Shown here: in pieces, positions 39,901 to 59,165 of the stretch
How positions within the stretch are numbered: the first letter of the stretch is position 1
Layout of the letters: the number at the start of each line of letters is the position of its first letter
NCBI RefSeq assembly: GCF_001949145.1
Contig: NW_019091450.1
Location: 709,105 to 773,104 of the forward strand
Direction of reading: 5' to 3'
Source: Acanthaster planci
Taxonomy: Eukaryota > Echinodermata > Asteroidea > Valvatida > Acanthasteridae
DNA: 64,000 nt
Translations under genes and position numbers: made by a program
Notes under the pieces: generated by a model
What the model was told of the DNA's origin: nothing
The model's input: the letters and a program-made list of their open reading frames with translations, nothing else
Database searches by the model: none

Positions 39901-42900
39901 TTCATTTATTGTACATTGTTCATGATCACCCTAGTACATGTTTACTGAGCATATGTACGTACATGTAGGTACCGGGTACATACACATGAACATGTATGTA
40001 CGTGGACATGTAAACGTGTACGTGTGTACATACATGTACATACCGTACATTGTACATATACCGGTGTTCAATAACACTCCCTTGTGACATGTATGATGTA
40101 CATAAGTTGATGTCAGTTTCCATCAAGTATTAATACTCAGACTGGTCATTCTCTACATGTATACTGGTCATACAGGTAAACCTACATACATGCATGTACC
40201 TCACAATCCACCAGGGGATCAGATATCGGTACACTTTCATAGAGTGGTATACATTCCACCGTGCACACCCACTGTGCCGTTGGTTTTCCTGCCCATTTAT
40301 GAGTTTGGAGGACACGGACGAAGGTTAATTGGTGGAAAGAAATGACAAAGGAGTTTAGTTTGAATGCCAACAAAATTGCTGACACGTCTCTTGTTTGAAA
40401 AACGGAAAAAGAATTCAATAAACACGACACACGTGATGATCTTTGTCAACATCTGCAATCAATAATATGCCATGGACTTGACTCTTAATTGTCACAACAC
40501 ATGTGTATGTTACATGACACATGAGGAAGTCACTGCTCTTGCCCTTCGCTCTTGCGCCTACCGAGATTGTCTCCCTATGCTTTGCATGAGTTGCCACATG
40601 GGGGCGCCCGGCCAGGAATTCCAAAAATCCGACTGGTTTCCTCTGTTTGCCTCACATCCTAATTCTTCTGACGTGCTGTCAGGAAACCGCCACCATCTGA
40701 TTAACGTCTGTGGAAACAAGCGGTTCAGTGACATCACACCGGCCGGACTGATGGCTCACCCAAAGGCATGCATGCGTCATGCTGTACTGCACATGTACGT
40801 GTGTACATGTAGTTGGCATCAGTTCAGTGTTGCAGCCCAGTGTTGCCAAGATTTTTGGAGTGGCAGCAAAGGCCTTAGGCTGCATGCTTTTCAGAAGGGG
40901 AAATGATGTTGTGGAAAGTTGAGGAAGGGTATCCTACAGTACTTGTATGCACATGTATGATGTGCACAGAAGTACAGAATGAAAGAGATCTCAAACCGAC
41001 CTTGCTGCTGGAGCAGTAACATACATGTACATGTGTATACATACACGCCTCCATGAGGTTGTCTCTACAGAAGTATTGATCACTTTCGTTTTGCCAGGTT
41101 AGCCCATCACCCATCGGTTTATGTGACATGGTCAACTTTTCCCCTGGTATGTGTAAAATCAGCATGGCATTGTGGGAAGGTAAACTGTACCACAAAACAA
41201 GTACCGGTACACTGCTGGCAGATCTCTGGATGATGAACACAGAGCACCTTGTTGGAACTGTCAGTTGAAGTCAAAACAACTGGTTCTTCTCAGAACCAGG
41301 CAAGTCAAGCTCAGTGTGAACTTGCACACTGTATGGTAAACTTCAATGTCAGACGTCTTTTGTCAAAATGTAAGACAGACCATACATGTACATATAGTAT
41401 ATGTACATGTATGTTTACATGTACCGTACACATGTACATGTACGGTACATTACAACATGTATGTGCATAATGTGTGCATGGAAATACTGGTTCATGTGCA
41501 TGTAGCCCGGTACCAGCATACCGGTGCACACATGTATATACAGGTACGGTACACACAAAGAAATAACTGAACGACCGGTACCTGTGCAAAGTATGACAAA
41601 CAGTGAGATAACCCCCCCCCCCGTGATCCAGTCACACTGTCCATTCCATCGTCAGCTCACGCGTTCTTGTACATCTGCTCTGAATATGAGGACTGTCCTC
41701 CTCCCCGCCCCGCTGCCATTCAACACTCACATGTGCTGGTATATGACATCATCTCCGCTGGAGTGCACCAGTGTGTACGCAAGCTGATTAATTTTCAGCA
41801 GCCCTTATCGTCATCGGCACACAGAGTCCGCTGTGAATCACGGGCCCAAAACATATGGCAGCGGGTGACGTGATAGCCGACGTGGACGTGCGTGTAAGGG
41901 TGTTTACTTTTGGACCTCGGGAAGAGAAGTATGTTAAGGTTGTTGGGCTTCACACGTGCGCAGTTGTACCGCACATGGACCGGTAACATGCATTGATATA
42001 CCAGTACAATATATGTACAGTATTCTGGTACCATAGTGTACCTTTAGTGTTGATGAGATACTGCTGGAATTTTTTGAAGCCTTTAAGTTCAAGGTTGAAT
42101 CTGTCGTTCTTCTCAAGATTTTCCCCGGTTATGCTGTTGCCCAGAGTTTTTGTACTTGGGACAACTCCAGCCCCTCTTTATCACCAGACACAACTGTACT
42201 GCTACTTACCAAAACATTGTATAATTTGGCAATTTGGCCACTTACTCTTACATGTATACATGTACTTGGACCGGTACATTGTATGCATGGACATGTACAT
42301 TGGGCACTTGCTTGGATGTATGGCATGTTGAGAGCAGTTAACTCAAAATCCCTTTTTCAGGGCTGTTGAGGTTTAATAGAGGCTTTGCCTGGTAGCCATC
42401 TTACAGGCAAGTTCTTACATTATCTCATGCCTCTACAATGCATGTTTTCGTTTGAGTTTCTTGAGTTCCTGGTATGAACTTGCCTTGACTGATGTTTTTG
42501 AGTTACGAGACACAACATGGGAGGGGGGGTGATACTTTTGCAACCCAAAACAGCAGTGTCAGTAATTTCTGTAAGCTTGTGTTTCAATATCTAAAGCCAA
42601 TTTATTCTTGTATACAGTACATGTACATGTACATGTAGGTAGGAGCTCTAGGGCCTCATTTGAATGAAACACTAGTGCACATTATCCGTATCCATGGATG
42701 TACATGTATTTTTCTCACAAAGTCAATTACTGTATTTTGCAGTCAGAAAATCAACAGAACATAATTTGCCTGTCAGTTTTGATCCCCCGACTGCAATATG
42801 ACTTCACATACACATGTACACGTACCCTAGGGGGTCATGGGGTGGATAATGGACAGTACTGATTTTAATTGAAAACAGAAATCCTTTTTTTGGTCGCAGT

Positions 42901-43684
42901 CTATAGCCTACATGTATATACTGTAGTTATGGCCTCTACACTGTTAAAAAGATGACTGCTACATGTACACGTACATATGCACATGTACATGTATGTACAG
43001 TGTATTATACATGTACATATGTATGGACATACGTGTGCACACATGGAATGCTCCTGGCATGGCTAAAAAAGGTAAAAACCTCAGCCAACTGTGTTTTGTG
43101 CCACATGCATGGCACCCTCAACTTTGCTAGGCATGTTCCCTTGGGTGTATAAAATTGCCATATCCCACACCGCAGCAGTAAACACAGCTCGCCAGCATAG
43201 ATCTCTGCAATGTACTAAATGTGTGTAATTACATGTACATGGCAGATAAGGAAGGCAATAATTGACCAAACAGGAAATGAAAAAGCAATTCTGTTGACAG
43301 ATTAAGCTGTTTGTACAATGTGTACACTTTACAGGAATATTGTAATTTGAGAGTGGAAGTAATTAAGCTGCATTGTGTTAAACACACAAACCATGCATGT
43401 TTCTGTTGAATTTTGAAGTGGAACATAACGTGTTTGCCTTGTACATGTACAGTATGTGCAACAATATTGGCAGGTTCTGGTACATGTACTTGTCCCATTT
43501 TTGTAGAGAAGTCCTCACAAGTTAAAATCTACTCTGATAGAGCCATTGGAAGGACGTCAGACTATAGGAACATTCTGCAGCATAGTTCAAAACTGAATCT
43601 CCGACAGTCACTCACACTATCGAGCTACATGTCCAATGCGGTTGAATCACTACTGGCTGTACATCGGTGTTGTAGCCTGTACAT

Positions 43685-43830
43685 TGTAGGTCTCGAGACT
43701 TGGCCTCGGTCTCCAGACCGTCTCGAGACCTTTTTTGTGGTCTCGGTCTTGGTCTCGGGAGGGTTGGTCTCGGTCTTGAACGTGCTGGTCTCGGTCTTGG
43801 TCTCGGACATCAAGGTCTCAGATACTACAC
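43685..43830 (+). repeat. GGTCTCGGTCTT tandem repeat
   Basis: Roughly ten imperfect units based on (G)GTCTCGGTCTT or GGTCTCGAGAC, strongly strand-asymmetric (T/G-rich on plus, A/C-rich on minus). Periods of 6 and 12 dominate. The 177-codon open frame here comes from the repeat. Confidence 0.8.
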
Positions 43831-45117
43831 ATGGTGTACGGTACATGTCCCTGTCCGTGATTGTGAGCCTTACCGGCGTGGTACGAGATGAATACTGTAC
43901 ATGTACATACATGTACTATGCAAAATGTAGGTTCTTTGAGTTTTAGTTGAAGTCTCAAGTTGCTGTCCCTATTTGATTCTCAATACTGATCATCAAGAGT
44001 TTTACTTTGGTTCATGAGTTTCCTCTACTGTGAGTTTAAGTCACTTGCTTCCTTACACAGTGTACCGGTACTTTCGTGCTGTACGTGTAGATGGGGTCTC
44101 ATCTCGTCACTCATAACGGTGCACAAATAATGCGGTGGAATAAATCCACATTTGCCTTCCAAGCTACATGTAGAACTTGTTTCATTTAACGCAAAATTTC
44201 AGACATACTGGTACATGTACCGGTATGAGTATTCCTTTTTTTTAATGTGCTTTTGTATTTAATTTTCGATTTATTATTTGAAGTTGACGTCACTGATGTT
44301 TGCTAACCTTGGTTCATGTTTACGCACAGTAATTTTGTGCAAAGATAGAAAGCCTGTTGATATGTCTGGAAACAAGTCTGTAAACAGTTGAACTGGAAAG
44401 ATAAACAGTGTACATGTAATAATTGCTAACAATGTGTACACACACGCACCTGTACATGTCTGTACATGTACATGTAGCTGTACATGTACACTACTGTACT
44501 GTACCTGTGTACATGTAGCTTACATACATTGTATGTATACATGTACACGTACAATTCATGTCATAAAACAGCATGTAAAGATGTATGTATTTACATGTAT
44601 GAGCATATTTCAAGCACCAGAAAAGCGACACCATGTACATGTATTGTAGATCACCCATGTGCACAGTCTGCATGATACAAGTTCATAATGTACTTATAAA
44701 TAGTTTCTGTGTTTGTCTCCTATGAACCATACACTGTATATACATGATGAACTGTAAAGTTCCTCATTTGGTCAAAACATTACTCAGATGTGTACACTTC
44801 ACTCGCCATTCTTTGAGAGTTACCGACCGGTAAATTTTATCACACAATAATTATGCTCAAGATTGACCCTTGCACTTGGATTGAAGTTTGAAAGATTTCC
44901 AAGAGTCTAGTGTGTGCAAGTCATTCTCATAAGCACAATGTAGACATGCAGGATAAATATCAATGCAGTAAAGGAAAAACTAGATTTCTGCTGTCAGATC
45001 ACAACACACCGTGAGTGTCAATTGATGGAGGATGTGAAGGGCGGGGAAACATCCCCTCTCCCCCCCCTTTTTTATTGAAGGGATTATGTGGTTTGGGTCC
45101 CGGCCCTCCCACACACA

Positions 45118-45287
45118 CAAGTGTGTATTTGCCTGCAACTGGGGACCCCCTATTGTTCCTCTTTTGTTTGTACTTAAACTTTTTTAGAAGACCACCCATA
45201 TGTTTTGTACACAGTTGTCAATTGGGGACCCNTCTATTGTTCAGGGTCCCCAATTGAATGCAGAAACAAACTCACACACACACAATT
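45118..45287. mobile_element. foldback element, TGGGGACCC family, copy 1
   Basis: Left end GTGTGTATTTGCCTGCAACT then GGGGACCC. The right end is GGGTCCCCAATTGAATGCAG followed by AAACAAACTCACAC, which is inverted relative to the left. The centre CTCTTTTGTTTGTACTTAAA is shared with 53,345-53,553. An N at 45,232 interrupts it. Confidence 0.75.
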
Positions 45288-46899
45288 TTGTAAGAGGCTT
45301 ACCGGTATTTGAAAATGAAATGCATGTAACTCTTGCACAAGTGTTGCACCCGTATAAAAACCATTTAACATGTCAGAAATTGTCTCAGATAGCACCACAT
45401 GCAGAGTACCTGGTACATATTGTGCATGTGCCGGTATCCCAGATTTTTGTGGGGTAAAGTGAGCCCTGGACCCGATGCCCATCTAGGGCTTCTTGTTTTG
45501 TTCTGATCAAGGTTAACTTTCCCCTCCCACATTTTCCAGAATCCATTGAACGCCCTTGAAACACACTAATGATGGATTGCCCATGCCATTTGATTGCATA
45601 CCAAGCGGTTACTGGGTACATATGGCATATACTGTATTCCACATTCCAACCCTCCTGCAATTACATGTTTATACCAACATACATTGTACATGGACACATA
45701 CAGTCCTATGTACTTGTAGATGTGCCGGTACCGAGTATTTCTGTGCCTGATTCAGAAGTTTGGGGAGCAATTCAGACATAAACCAAAAGTGTTGCCTGCA
45801 TGGCACTTTCATCGATCCTGTGGAGTATATGTACATGTACATGTATTTCTACAGTGTCCCATAAGCATTTGGCACAGTCTAAGAGGCAATGCTGTCATGT
45901 ACACATGTACATGTACCTGTTTAGTACATGTACTGTACATACTAGTACCAATACGCGGTACATTAGAGCCAGTAAAATTATTAAAGGATTAGGCTCAAAA
46001 GGAGGACTTCAATTTTTTTGCTACCACCAGAACAGCAAATTTTAAAATTTAAAAGCACAAACAATTAAAACAGCCCACGACAAATGAAAAATGGCCGCTG
46101 TGATCATACTTTTGTCATTCAGAAACTTTTCTGTTGATGCAAGTCATGTATACATGTTTGACATGATAGTGGTCAAAGAGTTTTTTTGCACTCTTGGGAG
46201 CTGATGGTACCCAATTGCCTTGTGATCAGGTGCTTTACATGTACTTATGCATGAATAATAGCGGGTTCTCCCTTGAGGTACGGTATGACATACATGTACA
46301 TGTAGTTTGACCACCATGAAAACTTTTGAATAAAACAGTCACAGTACAGACAACATTGATATCATTCACATGTAAAGGCACATACATGTACATGTACCAT
46401 ACGGTACATGAATACATATACATGCTTGTATGTACATGTATGTAATGTACATGTTTACATGTATCTACATATACCGTAGGACTGTATAGGGCTCAAAATC
46501 TGGCACCGTGCCCTGTACATGTAAAAAGCGATTGCTTATCAAAGGCCATGGAGTTGCCACCTTCTCCACCTGCAACGGGACGTCTGCCGCAGACATGTAC
46601 CAGTACATGTACATGTTTCTCCCTTCCCTCATACATGTATATGGAGACTGTCTCATCTGCGTGTACAGCAGGGTGAAAAACAATTCACAGCAATCAATAT
46701 CCTACGTGTACAGCGACAACTGCTGAGATTCCCAGAATTCTTCCCCTTGGCGCACCTGGCTGCTTGAAGGACCTTTCTGGTTGATTTATATGTACAGGTT
46801 ATGCATCCGTGGGCATTGTCGTCATGTCCGCTTTTTACTGTCAGAACTCTGGAGGACGTACATGTACAAGTAATAACCAGATCAGACTTACGACATCAT

Positions 46900-48229
46900 A
46901 CACAGCGCACATGTGTGTTCTTGTTGTGCACGTGTGACCTTTGAGTTGGTGTCATCCCTTCTTGACTTTTTGGCGAAGACCGTGTGCAGTACAAGCGGTG
47001 ACGCTGTCACAGATTTGGTTGAATATTCATGAACTCCGTAACACCGGTAGCTGTCATTCCTTATTCAGTCAGGTTCTTATGCACATATAAGCATGCGTCC
47101 GTCCCGCCCACCACAGCTGTGGTAGTCAAACCATGGTATTCCACAGAGCTCTGCAGGGAATTGTAGTGTTGAAATGCCATGTGTGCATTATACATTACTG
47201 GTAGTAGAGAAAGGCCGTGTCCGAAACGGGCTTCCAGAGCTACGGCTACGGTCTATTGTCTGCGCGTCTCTGTGCATTTCCAATAGAGCGAATACCAAGA
47301 CCTAGCTCTAGACAAGAGATTCAGATGCAGCCTAATACTCTAGTGTGGGTGGCTTATTAGGGTCCCATGATGTGCCAGTTACATGAATATGTGTACCTCC
47401 CTCATTTCTGAGAACTTTGTAAAATTGGGATCAATTTGCCCTGAATTGAAGCCCCTTTATTGGCAAAAAAGAGACAGGTTATTGGGAATCGTTTCCTTCG
47501 GGTGCTTCAGCGCACTCACGGAGATCATGTTTGTTCAATATACCGTATTCCAACATGACAGCACTTGGTCACAAGAACTCAGAATGTCCGATGCCAAAGG
47601 TTCATTAATCTATGCTGGCACGCCATGAGTTCCCAACAAAGGACCACTGTTGCTACCATGTGGGATTGCTTGTTCCCACATGGAGTGGATATGACAGAAA
47701 TAATTGTACTCTATAGTGGAATGAGTGTGGTACATGTGTAGAGATATACAGTTACACATTTACCTGTAGGATGTGCCGGTAATCTGAGAATAAATAATTC
47801 ACAAACCCATGTTATTTATTTATTGAACCGGGGCAATTTAAAATCCCTATCAGTTATAAAAATACCCCTGTATTCATTTGTACAGAAATATATTGCACTG
47901 CAAGAATCGTGATTTTATTAATTTATCTAGTAGGGTTATTATTATTTTTGATTTTAACGTAGGTTTAGCTGTGATTCGTTATTTTAGTGTCACCGTGTGT
48001 GGTATAATTACTTTTCGTTTATCGTAGGTAGGGTTAGAGGCGTCTGTCCCCGGGAAAGATCGAGACATCACTGATGCCAGTAGGGTAAGGTTCTCCCTGT
48101 TGGCAGGGCAGACGTATCCCCATACTGTGGTTTGGGTACTAGCGCGGTGACATTCATTCATTTATCCTTATTCATTTATCCTTATCCTTTCATTTCTTAA
48201 ATGAGTTTTTTTTTACGTTAACTTGTACT
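46900..48229 (+). other. SIK intron 1, distal part
   Basis: No exon is visible. At 48,150-48,185 there is a short TTCATTTATCCTTA duplication. The stretch 48,020-48,140 (GC-richer, ends GTACTAGCGCGG) may be the body of the retroposon whose tail follows. Confidence 0.45.
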
Positions 48230-48290
48230 GCGCCGTTGATCATTTTTATGGAAACGGCGCATTATAAATGTTCAATTATATTTACAAATA
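48230..48290 (+). mobile_element. SINE/LINE-like 3' tail with hairpin
   Basis: GCGCCGTT and AACGGCGC form a perfect 8-bp stem (about 48,231-48,261), followed by ATTATAAATGTTC. A GCGC-ended hairpin followed by (A/T)TATAAATGTT is a familiar ending of animal SINEs and of some LINE families. The 5' limit is not clear. Confidence 0.45.
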
Positions 48291-48554
48291 GGTCATTTGG
48301 GAGACATTTTGTGGTAAATTTTTTAGCATTAGGGAGACATTGGCTTTTTGGGAGACATTTCAGTGTCTCCCTATTTTCAAACTACCAGAAGGAGGCCGAA
48401 TTTTACTGTCCATATTTTGAGAGATGATAGTTTAGGGCCTTAAATGAAAACATACAAAGTTTGGTTCAGATCAGATTAGGGAATATTGAATTATGGGACA
48501 GTAAAGTGGGAAAAATTTTGTGCATGTTCTTATGGGAATGTCTCCCTAATGACC
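48291..48554. mobile_element. foldback MITE, GGTCATT-GGGAGACATT family
   Basis: Terminal arms GGTCATTTGGGAGACATT and AATGTCTCCCTAATGACC are inverted with one mismatch. Three further GGGAGACATT or inverted copies lie inside, within the first 90 bases. About 264 bp, no transposase. Confidence 0.85.
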
Positions 48555-48644
48555 CATCAGTGGAAATTAGTGGTACCCTAGACAGATATTCCGCAGGCAA
48601 ACCCACGGAATCAGGTACCGTAGTACCCAATTAATCCATGTCAA

Positions 48645-48990
<346 letters not shown>

Positions 48991-49588
48991 TAGTTGGGAC
49001 TTTCAAACTTTTAGTCCTCACGTACATGACGTACAATGCAAGTACATATACAGTACGTTCATGACTTATTGCTGACTTCATCCACCTTGAGTAGATGCAC
49101 CCCTCCCCATCTGTTAAAAAGAGCCATATTGGTCGGGAGCGACCGTAACGCGTGCATTTCACAGTCGTTCATAAACCAGGGAATTGCAGTTCCCACCAAA
49201 GGAGCCTTCGTTGACAGGAAGCTTGTGCCCTCTCTTAGTTGGTCCGACTCAGGGCTCCCAATAGTTCGATGGCTCATGCTATTGTGACCTGTAGTGGGAA
49301 TCAAACATCACCAAACATTGCATCCTCCCACAAAAAAGTGTGTTATAGTGGTACGTCAGTGTAATTTCCCCAAAATAAAGTTGACTGTCGGTAGAGTGCT
49401 GAGACAGTGAAACTGTACTGCCGTTGTGTGTACTGTACTGTCAATTGACATTCGGCATCAATGGTACATGTAGTTTGTGGTCTCTGTATACACTGTACAT
49501 GTACTTCAGCCAAGTGAAATTGATTTCAAGGTGAGACTCTAAACACAGAACTTGTTTCATGTTGTTTTTGTTCTCTTGTTTACAACAG

Positions 49589-49652
49589 GTCATGGAGACC
49601 AAAAGCATGTTATACCTCGTCTCAGAGTACGCTAGCAACGGCGAAATGTTCG
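49589..49652 (+). CDS. SIK2: SIK2-like kinase, coding exon 3 (hinge)
   Basis: A 64-base exon between CTTGTTTACAACAG and the donor G|GTGAGT. It encodes VMETKSMLYLVSEYASNGEM plus F and the first base of the next codon. This is the beta-4/beta-5 and hinge part of the kinase domain (residues 87-107). Its 676-bp upstream intron (48,913-49,588) holds nothing else coding. Confidence 0.95.
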
Positions 49653-54832
<5,180 letters not shown>

Positions 54833-54989
54833 TGAAAAAATCTTGTTAGGTAACATTGTCCAATAGAGTACAGGTACATGTACTTGCAATCGAGAAGAAA
54901 AATGAAAAATAAAATTAATACTTTGTAAAATTTTACGTAAATGTTTGAGTCAATTTACAATATTAATAGGTTTAAGATGACAAAATGAT

Positions 54990-55080
54990 GACTTGCAGTT
55001 GGGGATTGAACCCAGCTGCGCGCTCGTGCATCATGTGATCTCAGGATGCGTGCACTATCCAATACACCACTGAACCTTTG
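54990..55080 (-). mobile_element. tRNA-derived SINE-like sequence
   Basis: On the minus strand: GGTTCAGTGGTGTATTGGAT, an A-box-like TTGGATAGTGCACG, and the B box GGTTCAATCCC with a 4-bp T-arm stem (TGGG/CCCA). GCATC and GATGC could make an anticodon-like stem, but the loop is 12 bases. The tRNA fold is therefore broken, and a functional tRNA is unlikely. Confidence 0.45.
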
Positions 55081-57279
55081 TTGGAATTTAATGTAGTGGT
55101 CATAACCTTTATACATGTAGGCTTTATACTTGTGTGTACATATGCATCAAAGAGGGCGCTGTCTACTCATAGCCAGCTAAATACTATTCATTAAAATTTA
55201 GCCAGCAATGGCTAAATATCCACTGTTTTACATATTTTTTTATGGGTAATCCACAGAATTAATGTGAAGCTTTATTAACACAGGAGGAACAAAACATTGG
55301 CAGAAGTCTCACACTTTTTTACTACAGTGCGTGTAGCCTAGAAGTTCTGTTTCTACAATTGTTAATTATCAAATTAAAATCTTAAGTTGCATTAATTGAT
55401 GTGTGCACACCGGTACTGTACATTATACGTGTCCTTGAATAGAAAAGCACAGTACAGAAGAAAGTCTTTGTTTCATCTCGTCTGCACTTTCATTCTCTGA
55501 GAATCGACTTGGAAAGCTCTTACAGGTAGCCCTATACAGTGTGCCGGCAATGAGTAATGCTCACTTGTACTGTGCAGGGTACCGTACATGTACCTGTTTC
55601 ACCAGCCTTGTGTGTACCCAGATGGGGCCTGAAATGTCAGCCCTGCATGCAAAATGGAGACTATTGATCCCACTGAGCGTGCCCAATTTACACAGCCTCG
55701 TCAGGCCCATGGTGGGTGAGCTGTCAGCATTATCAATGATATCGAAACACAGTAATGGGGTACACGTGTGTGGTATTAAACTGAACAAGCACACGTGCAC
55801 AGTGGCAGGCTGTAAAATTTGTCATTAGGGAATACATTGAAATATCGATCATACTGTACAATGTGCATGCTTAATGGTCCATATTGCTTAGATATTTCTT
55901 AAAATGCCTGCACTGGTATAGTACGGTACTGGTGCACATGTTCAGGTGTAGACGCACAGAATAAAAGAAATTGAAAACAGGGCCTACATAAATTACATTG
56001 TAACTACAAAGAGAGGAAGTAGCCAGTTCGTGACTTTGTTGGCTATATGGTATGCCACACTGATCATTTATGACTGAAGCCTTGTCCATGCTTCACAGGT
56101 ATCTTACCCTAATGAGCCAGCTTACTACAGGTACGGTACATGTACCGGTACATTCCGACAGCACGCACCAAGAACGGAAGCGCATCCCAGGTCATTCTGG
56201 AACAGTAATTACTGTACCCTTGTGCCAGGTCTGCCCAACAGACACGGGCTTTGCACTAACTTGCACGTGTGTGCGGTTTCATTGTTCTTGAATGACCTCG
56301 CCTTCAAATACCGACCTAGCTCCTCCCATCCTCCTCAGCTGCCCTCCCACCCCACATTCTCCTCCCATTTTGTTTTCAAACATGTACCGGTAAATGTACA
56401 TGTGATCTGGTCTGGAACAGGCAACTTTATAACCAACGTTGACTACAATCAAGATGCTGTACATATGAACCTGTATGGTGAAAATGTATGACAAGAGAAG
56501 CACTGGTACATGTAAATGTCCAATTCTCATTTGTTTGCTCAAGAAAAAGCACACTATACTTGCTGGTTATCTGTAAACCTGGACAAATTTTAAAAATGTT
56601 TGTACATACATGTATGATGTGTTTAGAAGTTCTTTCAAATGGCGAGACTGTAACTGATAACCAGCCATGAGTTCACTTTACTCTAAAACCACTTGAAAAT
56701 TTAAAGAGATTATTTTTAGTCTCTGTGTAGTGGCGAGCTGACATAAAATCGTGAATTTCTTTTGTTCGAGAGACAAACAAAATTGATAATGTCGCTGAAA
56801 GTCGGCTTGTTTACACGGCACTTATACAATGTACGTGTGGGGTATGGATCCCCAAGAAACTGCACGAGTGGGTGTAGGTAATACATGGATACACACCCAG
56901 ATGAACTGTTGACATTTTACTGTGTGTTGATCGAGCGCTGCATTGGGATATGGCGTGAGGAGCGTTGAGGGCTTCAGGGTGTTTGTGGGAGCCGGCTCGC
57001 CATCTCACACTGATGGAAGGTGGTTCGGGGTACAGCAAGGTTGGGGGGGGGGAAATAGAAAGATGTGGGGGCGGATGAAGGAGTGGGTTTGCGTTTGCCG
57101 ATTCAAAACAAGTGCATGAGATGTAGCACAGCGGTAGGCCCCACCCATTTGTTTTGTTTGTCCTTTAAAAAAACAAGCCTTCATTTTTTTAGAGTATTTG
57201 AAAGGAAAATGAGTACAAAAAAGAGTCAGCAAAGAAAATGGCAACTGTAGTGGATTACTGGCCTTCGGTGTTCAGATGC

Positions 57280-57462
57280 ACAATACAGCCGTTTCGCAAT
57301 AGTGCGCCGCCAAGAGTTTGCAACGTGTTGGCCAATCACAATGCGTGAAATCTGTCGACCTAATGCGCGTTTGGAAAGGGTCGACAAATTTCGTCAATGA
57401 CAGATTGGCCAACGCATTGCAAACTCTTGGTGGTGCACTTTTGTGAATCACCCATATTGTAT
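57280..57462. mobile_element. foldback MITE, CCAAGAGTTTGCAA family
   Basis: The left arm (CGCAATAGTGCGCCGCC, CCAAGAGTTTGCAACG, TGTTGGCCAAT) is mirrored by the right arm (ATTGGCCAACGCATTGCAAA, CTCTTGGTGGTGCACTTTTG). The direct repeat CAGATGCACAAT lies on either side (57,273-57,284 and 57,469-57,480), perhaps a remnant of insertion. A truncated relative is at 860-953. Confidence 0.82.
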
Positions 57463-59165
57463 ACAGCTCAGATGCACAATTTTTATAAGTTATTCATTCT
57501 AAGATACCGGGGGTATGAAATGTTTCCACTGCCGTTACGAATGTACATGTACAGTACATGTACATGTACACTGCACTGTACCCACTGCAGTACCTGTTAC
57601 ACATGTACTGTGTGCAAACTGCAAATCTGCAATGCTAACAAGTACTGTACATGTACCTTGAAATGACCAGAGATAAATTTAAAAGGCTCTTCTGTTGAGA
57701 AGGTGTGATTGTCCCGGTACTTTCTTTGGATTTGACCTGAAGCATTTGAAGGGACTCAGTGACATGTGCATTTGGATGAAGGACCGTCCTTCATGCATGA
57801 AACGGTGCACTGTCCATGCAGAACAATTGCATTCTGAGTTTGTTTTACAAATTTGCATAATGAGTTCATGTATACCGGTACATATAAAAATGTAAAAAAA
57901 ACTTTTGCTTTTTTTCCTGTGATAAGTATGTACAGTATGTAATTTTATGTTTCCTAATGAGAACAATCACTGTGAACATGTATAAATTTATAAGCCATTA
58001 CGGCATGCCGTACATATGAGCATGATAAGTATTTATGTACATGTATCCGGTACACACATACTGTACATGTACATAGTCTTTGTACATGCTGCAACCTGTG
58101 TATTGAGCATGTCATTTGTGCTTTTCAAATTTTTTCAGCCTAAAATAAATTTCATTTCATAAAATGTGCGTGACCTTACTGTGTATTTTACTGGTTCGTG
58201 TACATGTATATGTAAGGCCTCATACATTATTTTGCTATGCATGCATTTCCAAGCCCAGTGGCCCACTCTTACCCAGCTTATAATGGAATTGCCCACAGGG
58301 CCTCCACCACCCATTGACGTCATCACCCATTGTTATTGGTTGGCTAAAAAAACATGGCCGATTCTGCCTAGCAACCGGATCCCAATTTACCGTACTGTAA
58401 ATGTACCCGGTACATGTATGTGTGCCATCCAGGCACACTGAATTTCTCTTGAATTCCCATAGTTTTTTCTTCTAGTATTCTTTTTTTTCTTCTCTAGAAC
58501 TCTTCTTTTTCCTTGCTATCCTTTACTATACATAGTTAAGGTTACCACGGCGACCAGATGGGAGCCTCTTGGAAATGCTGCAGCAGACGGCAAAATCTGA
58601 AGAGCAAACAATGGGGAGCTCAGTTTTTCGGGGTTGGTTTTTTTGGGGGGGGTTGAGTATGTAGGGTTCTTTAGTAGAACTTAAAGTTTGTTGACATTGT
58701 ACATGTATGTACCGGTACATGTACAATGTACACTATGCAGAACATTCTAAGAACTACGGTATCGCATAACTGTATATTTATAGCGTGTGTTCTGTTGTTA
58801 GGAAAAGTTTATTTATTCAGTGTGCTTGTACCGATACACGTAGGCTGTACATGTACCGGTGCCAATGTCCGTACATGTACAGTGTTTGTGTGCGTCATTT
58901 AATGGAAATGTTATTTTTGGGAGTGTGAAGTTGCTGTTCATAAGTACCTGCATGTGCACAGTTGATCACAAACATTGTTTTTCAGTTTTGAGAGTTTTTC
59001 TCTGCGTCACTTTTTCAGGTAAATGTACATGTAGGCTCATTATATTTTTATAACGACACAGTTCATTATGATCACCATCCACTATCCCCCATGCATGTAC
59101 AGGTAATTAGGTTTAACACCATAAGTACTGGTAATTGGAAGATTTTCCTATAAAGTCCTGGTACT

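Noticed and set aside
43413-43946. 177-codon plus-strand frame
   Set aside because: Its middle is the GGTCTCGGTCTT array and its ends are TACATGTA clusters.
54990-55080. tRNA gene on the minus strand
   Set aside because: B box is good, but the anticodon loop is too long and the acceptor stem does not pair; treated as SINE-like.
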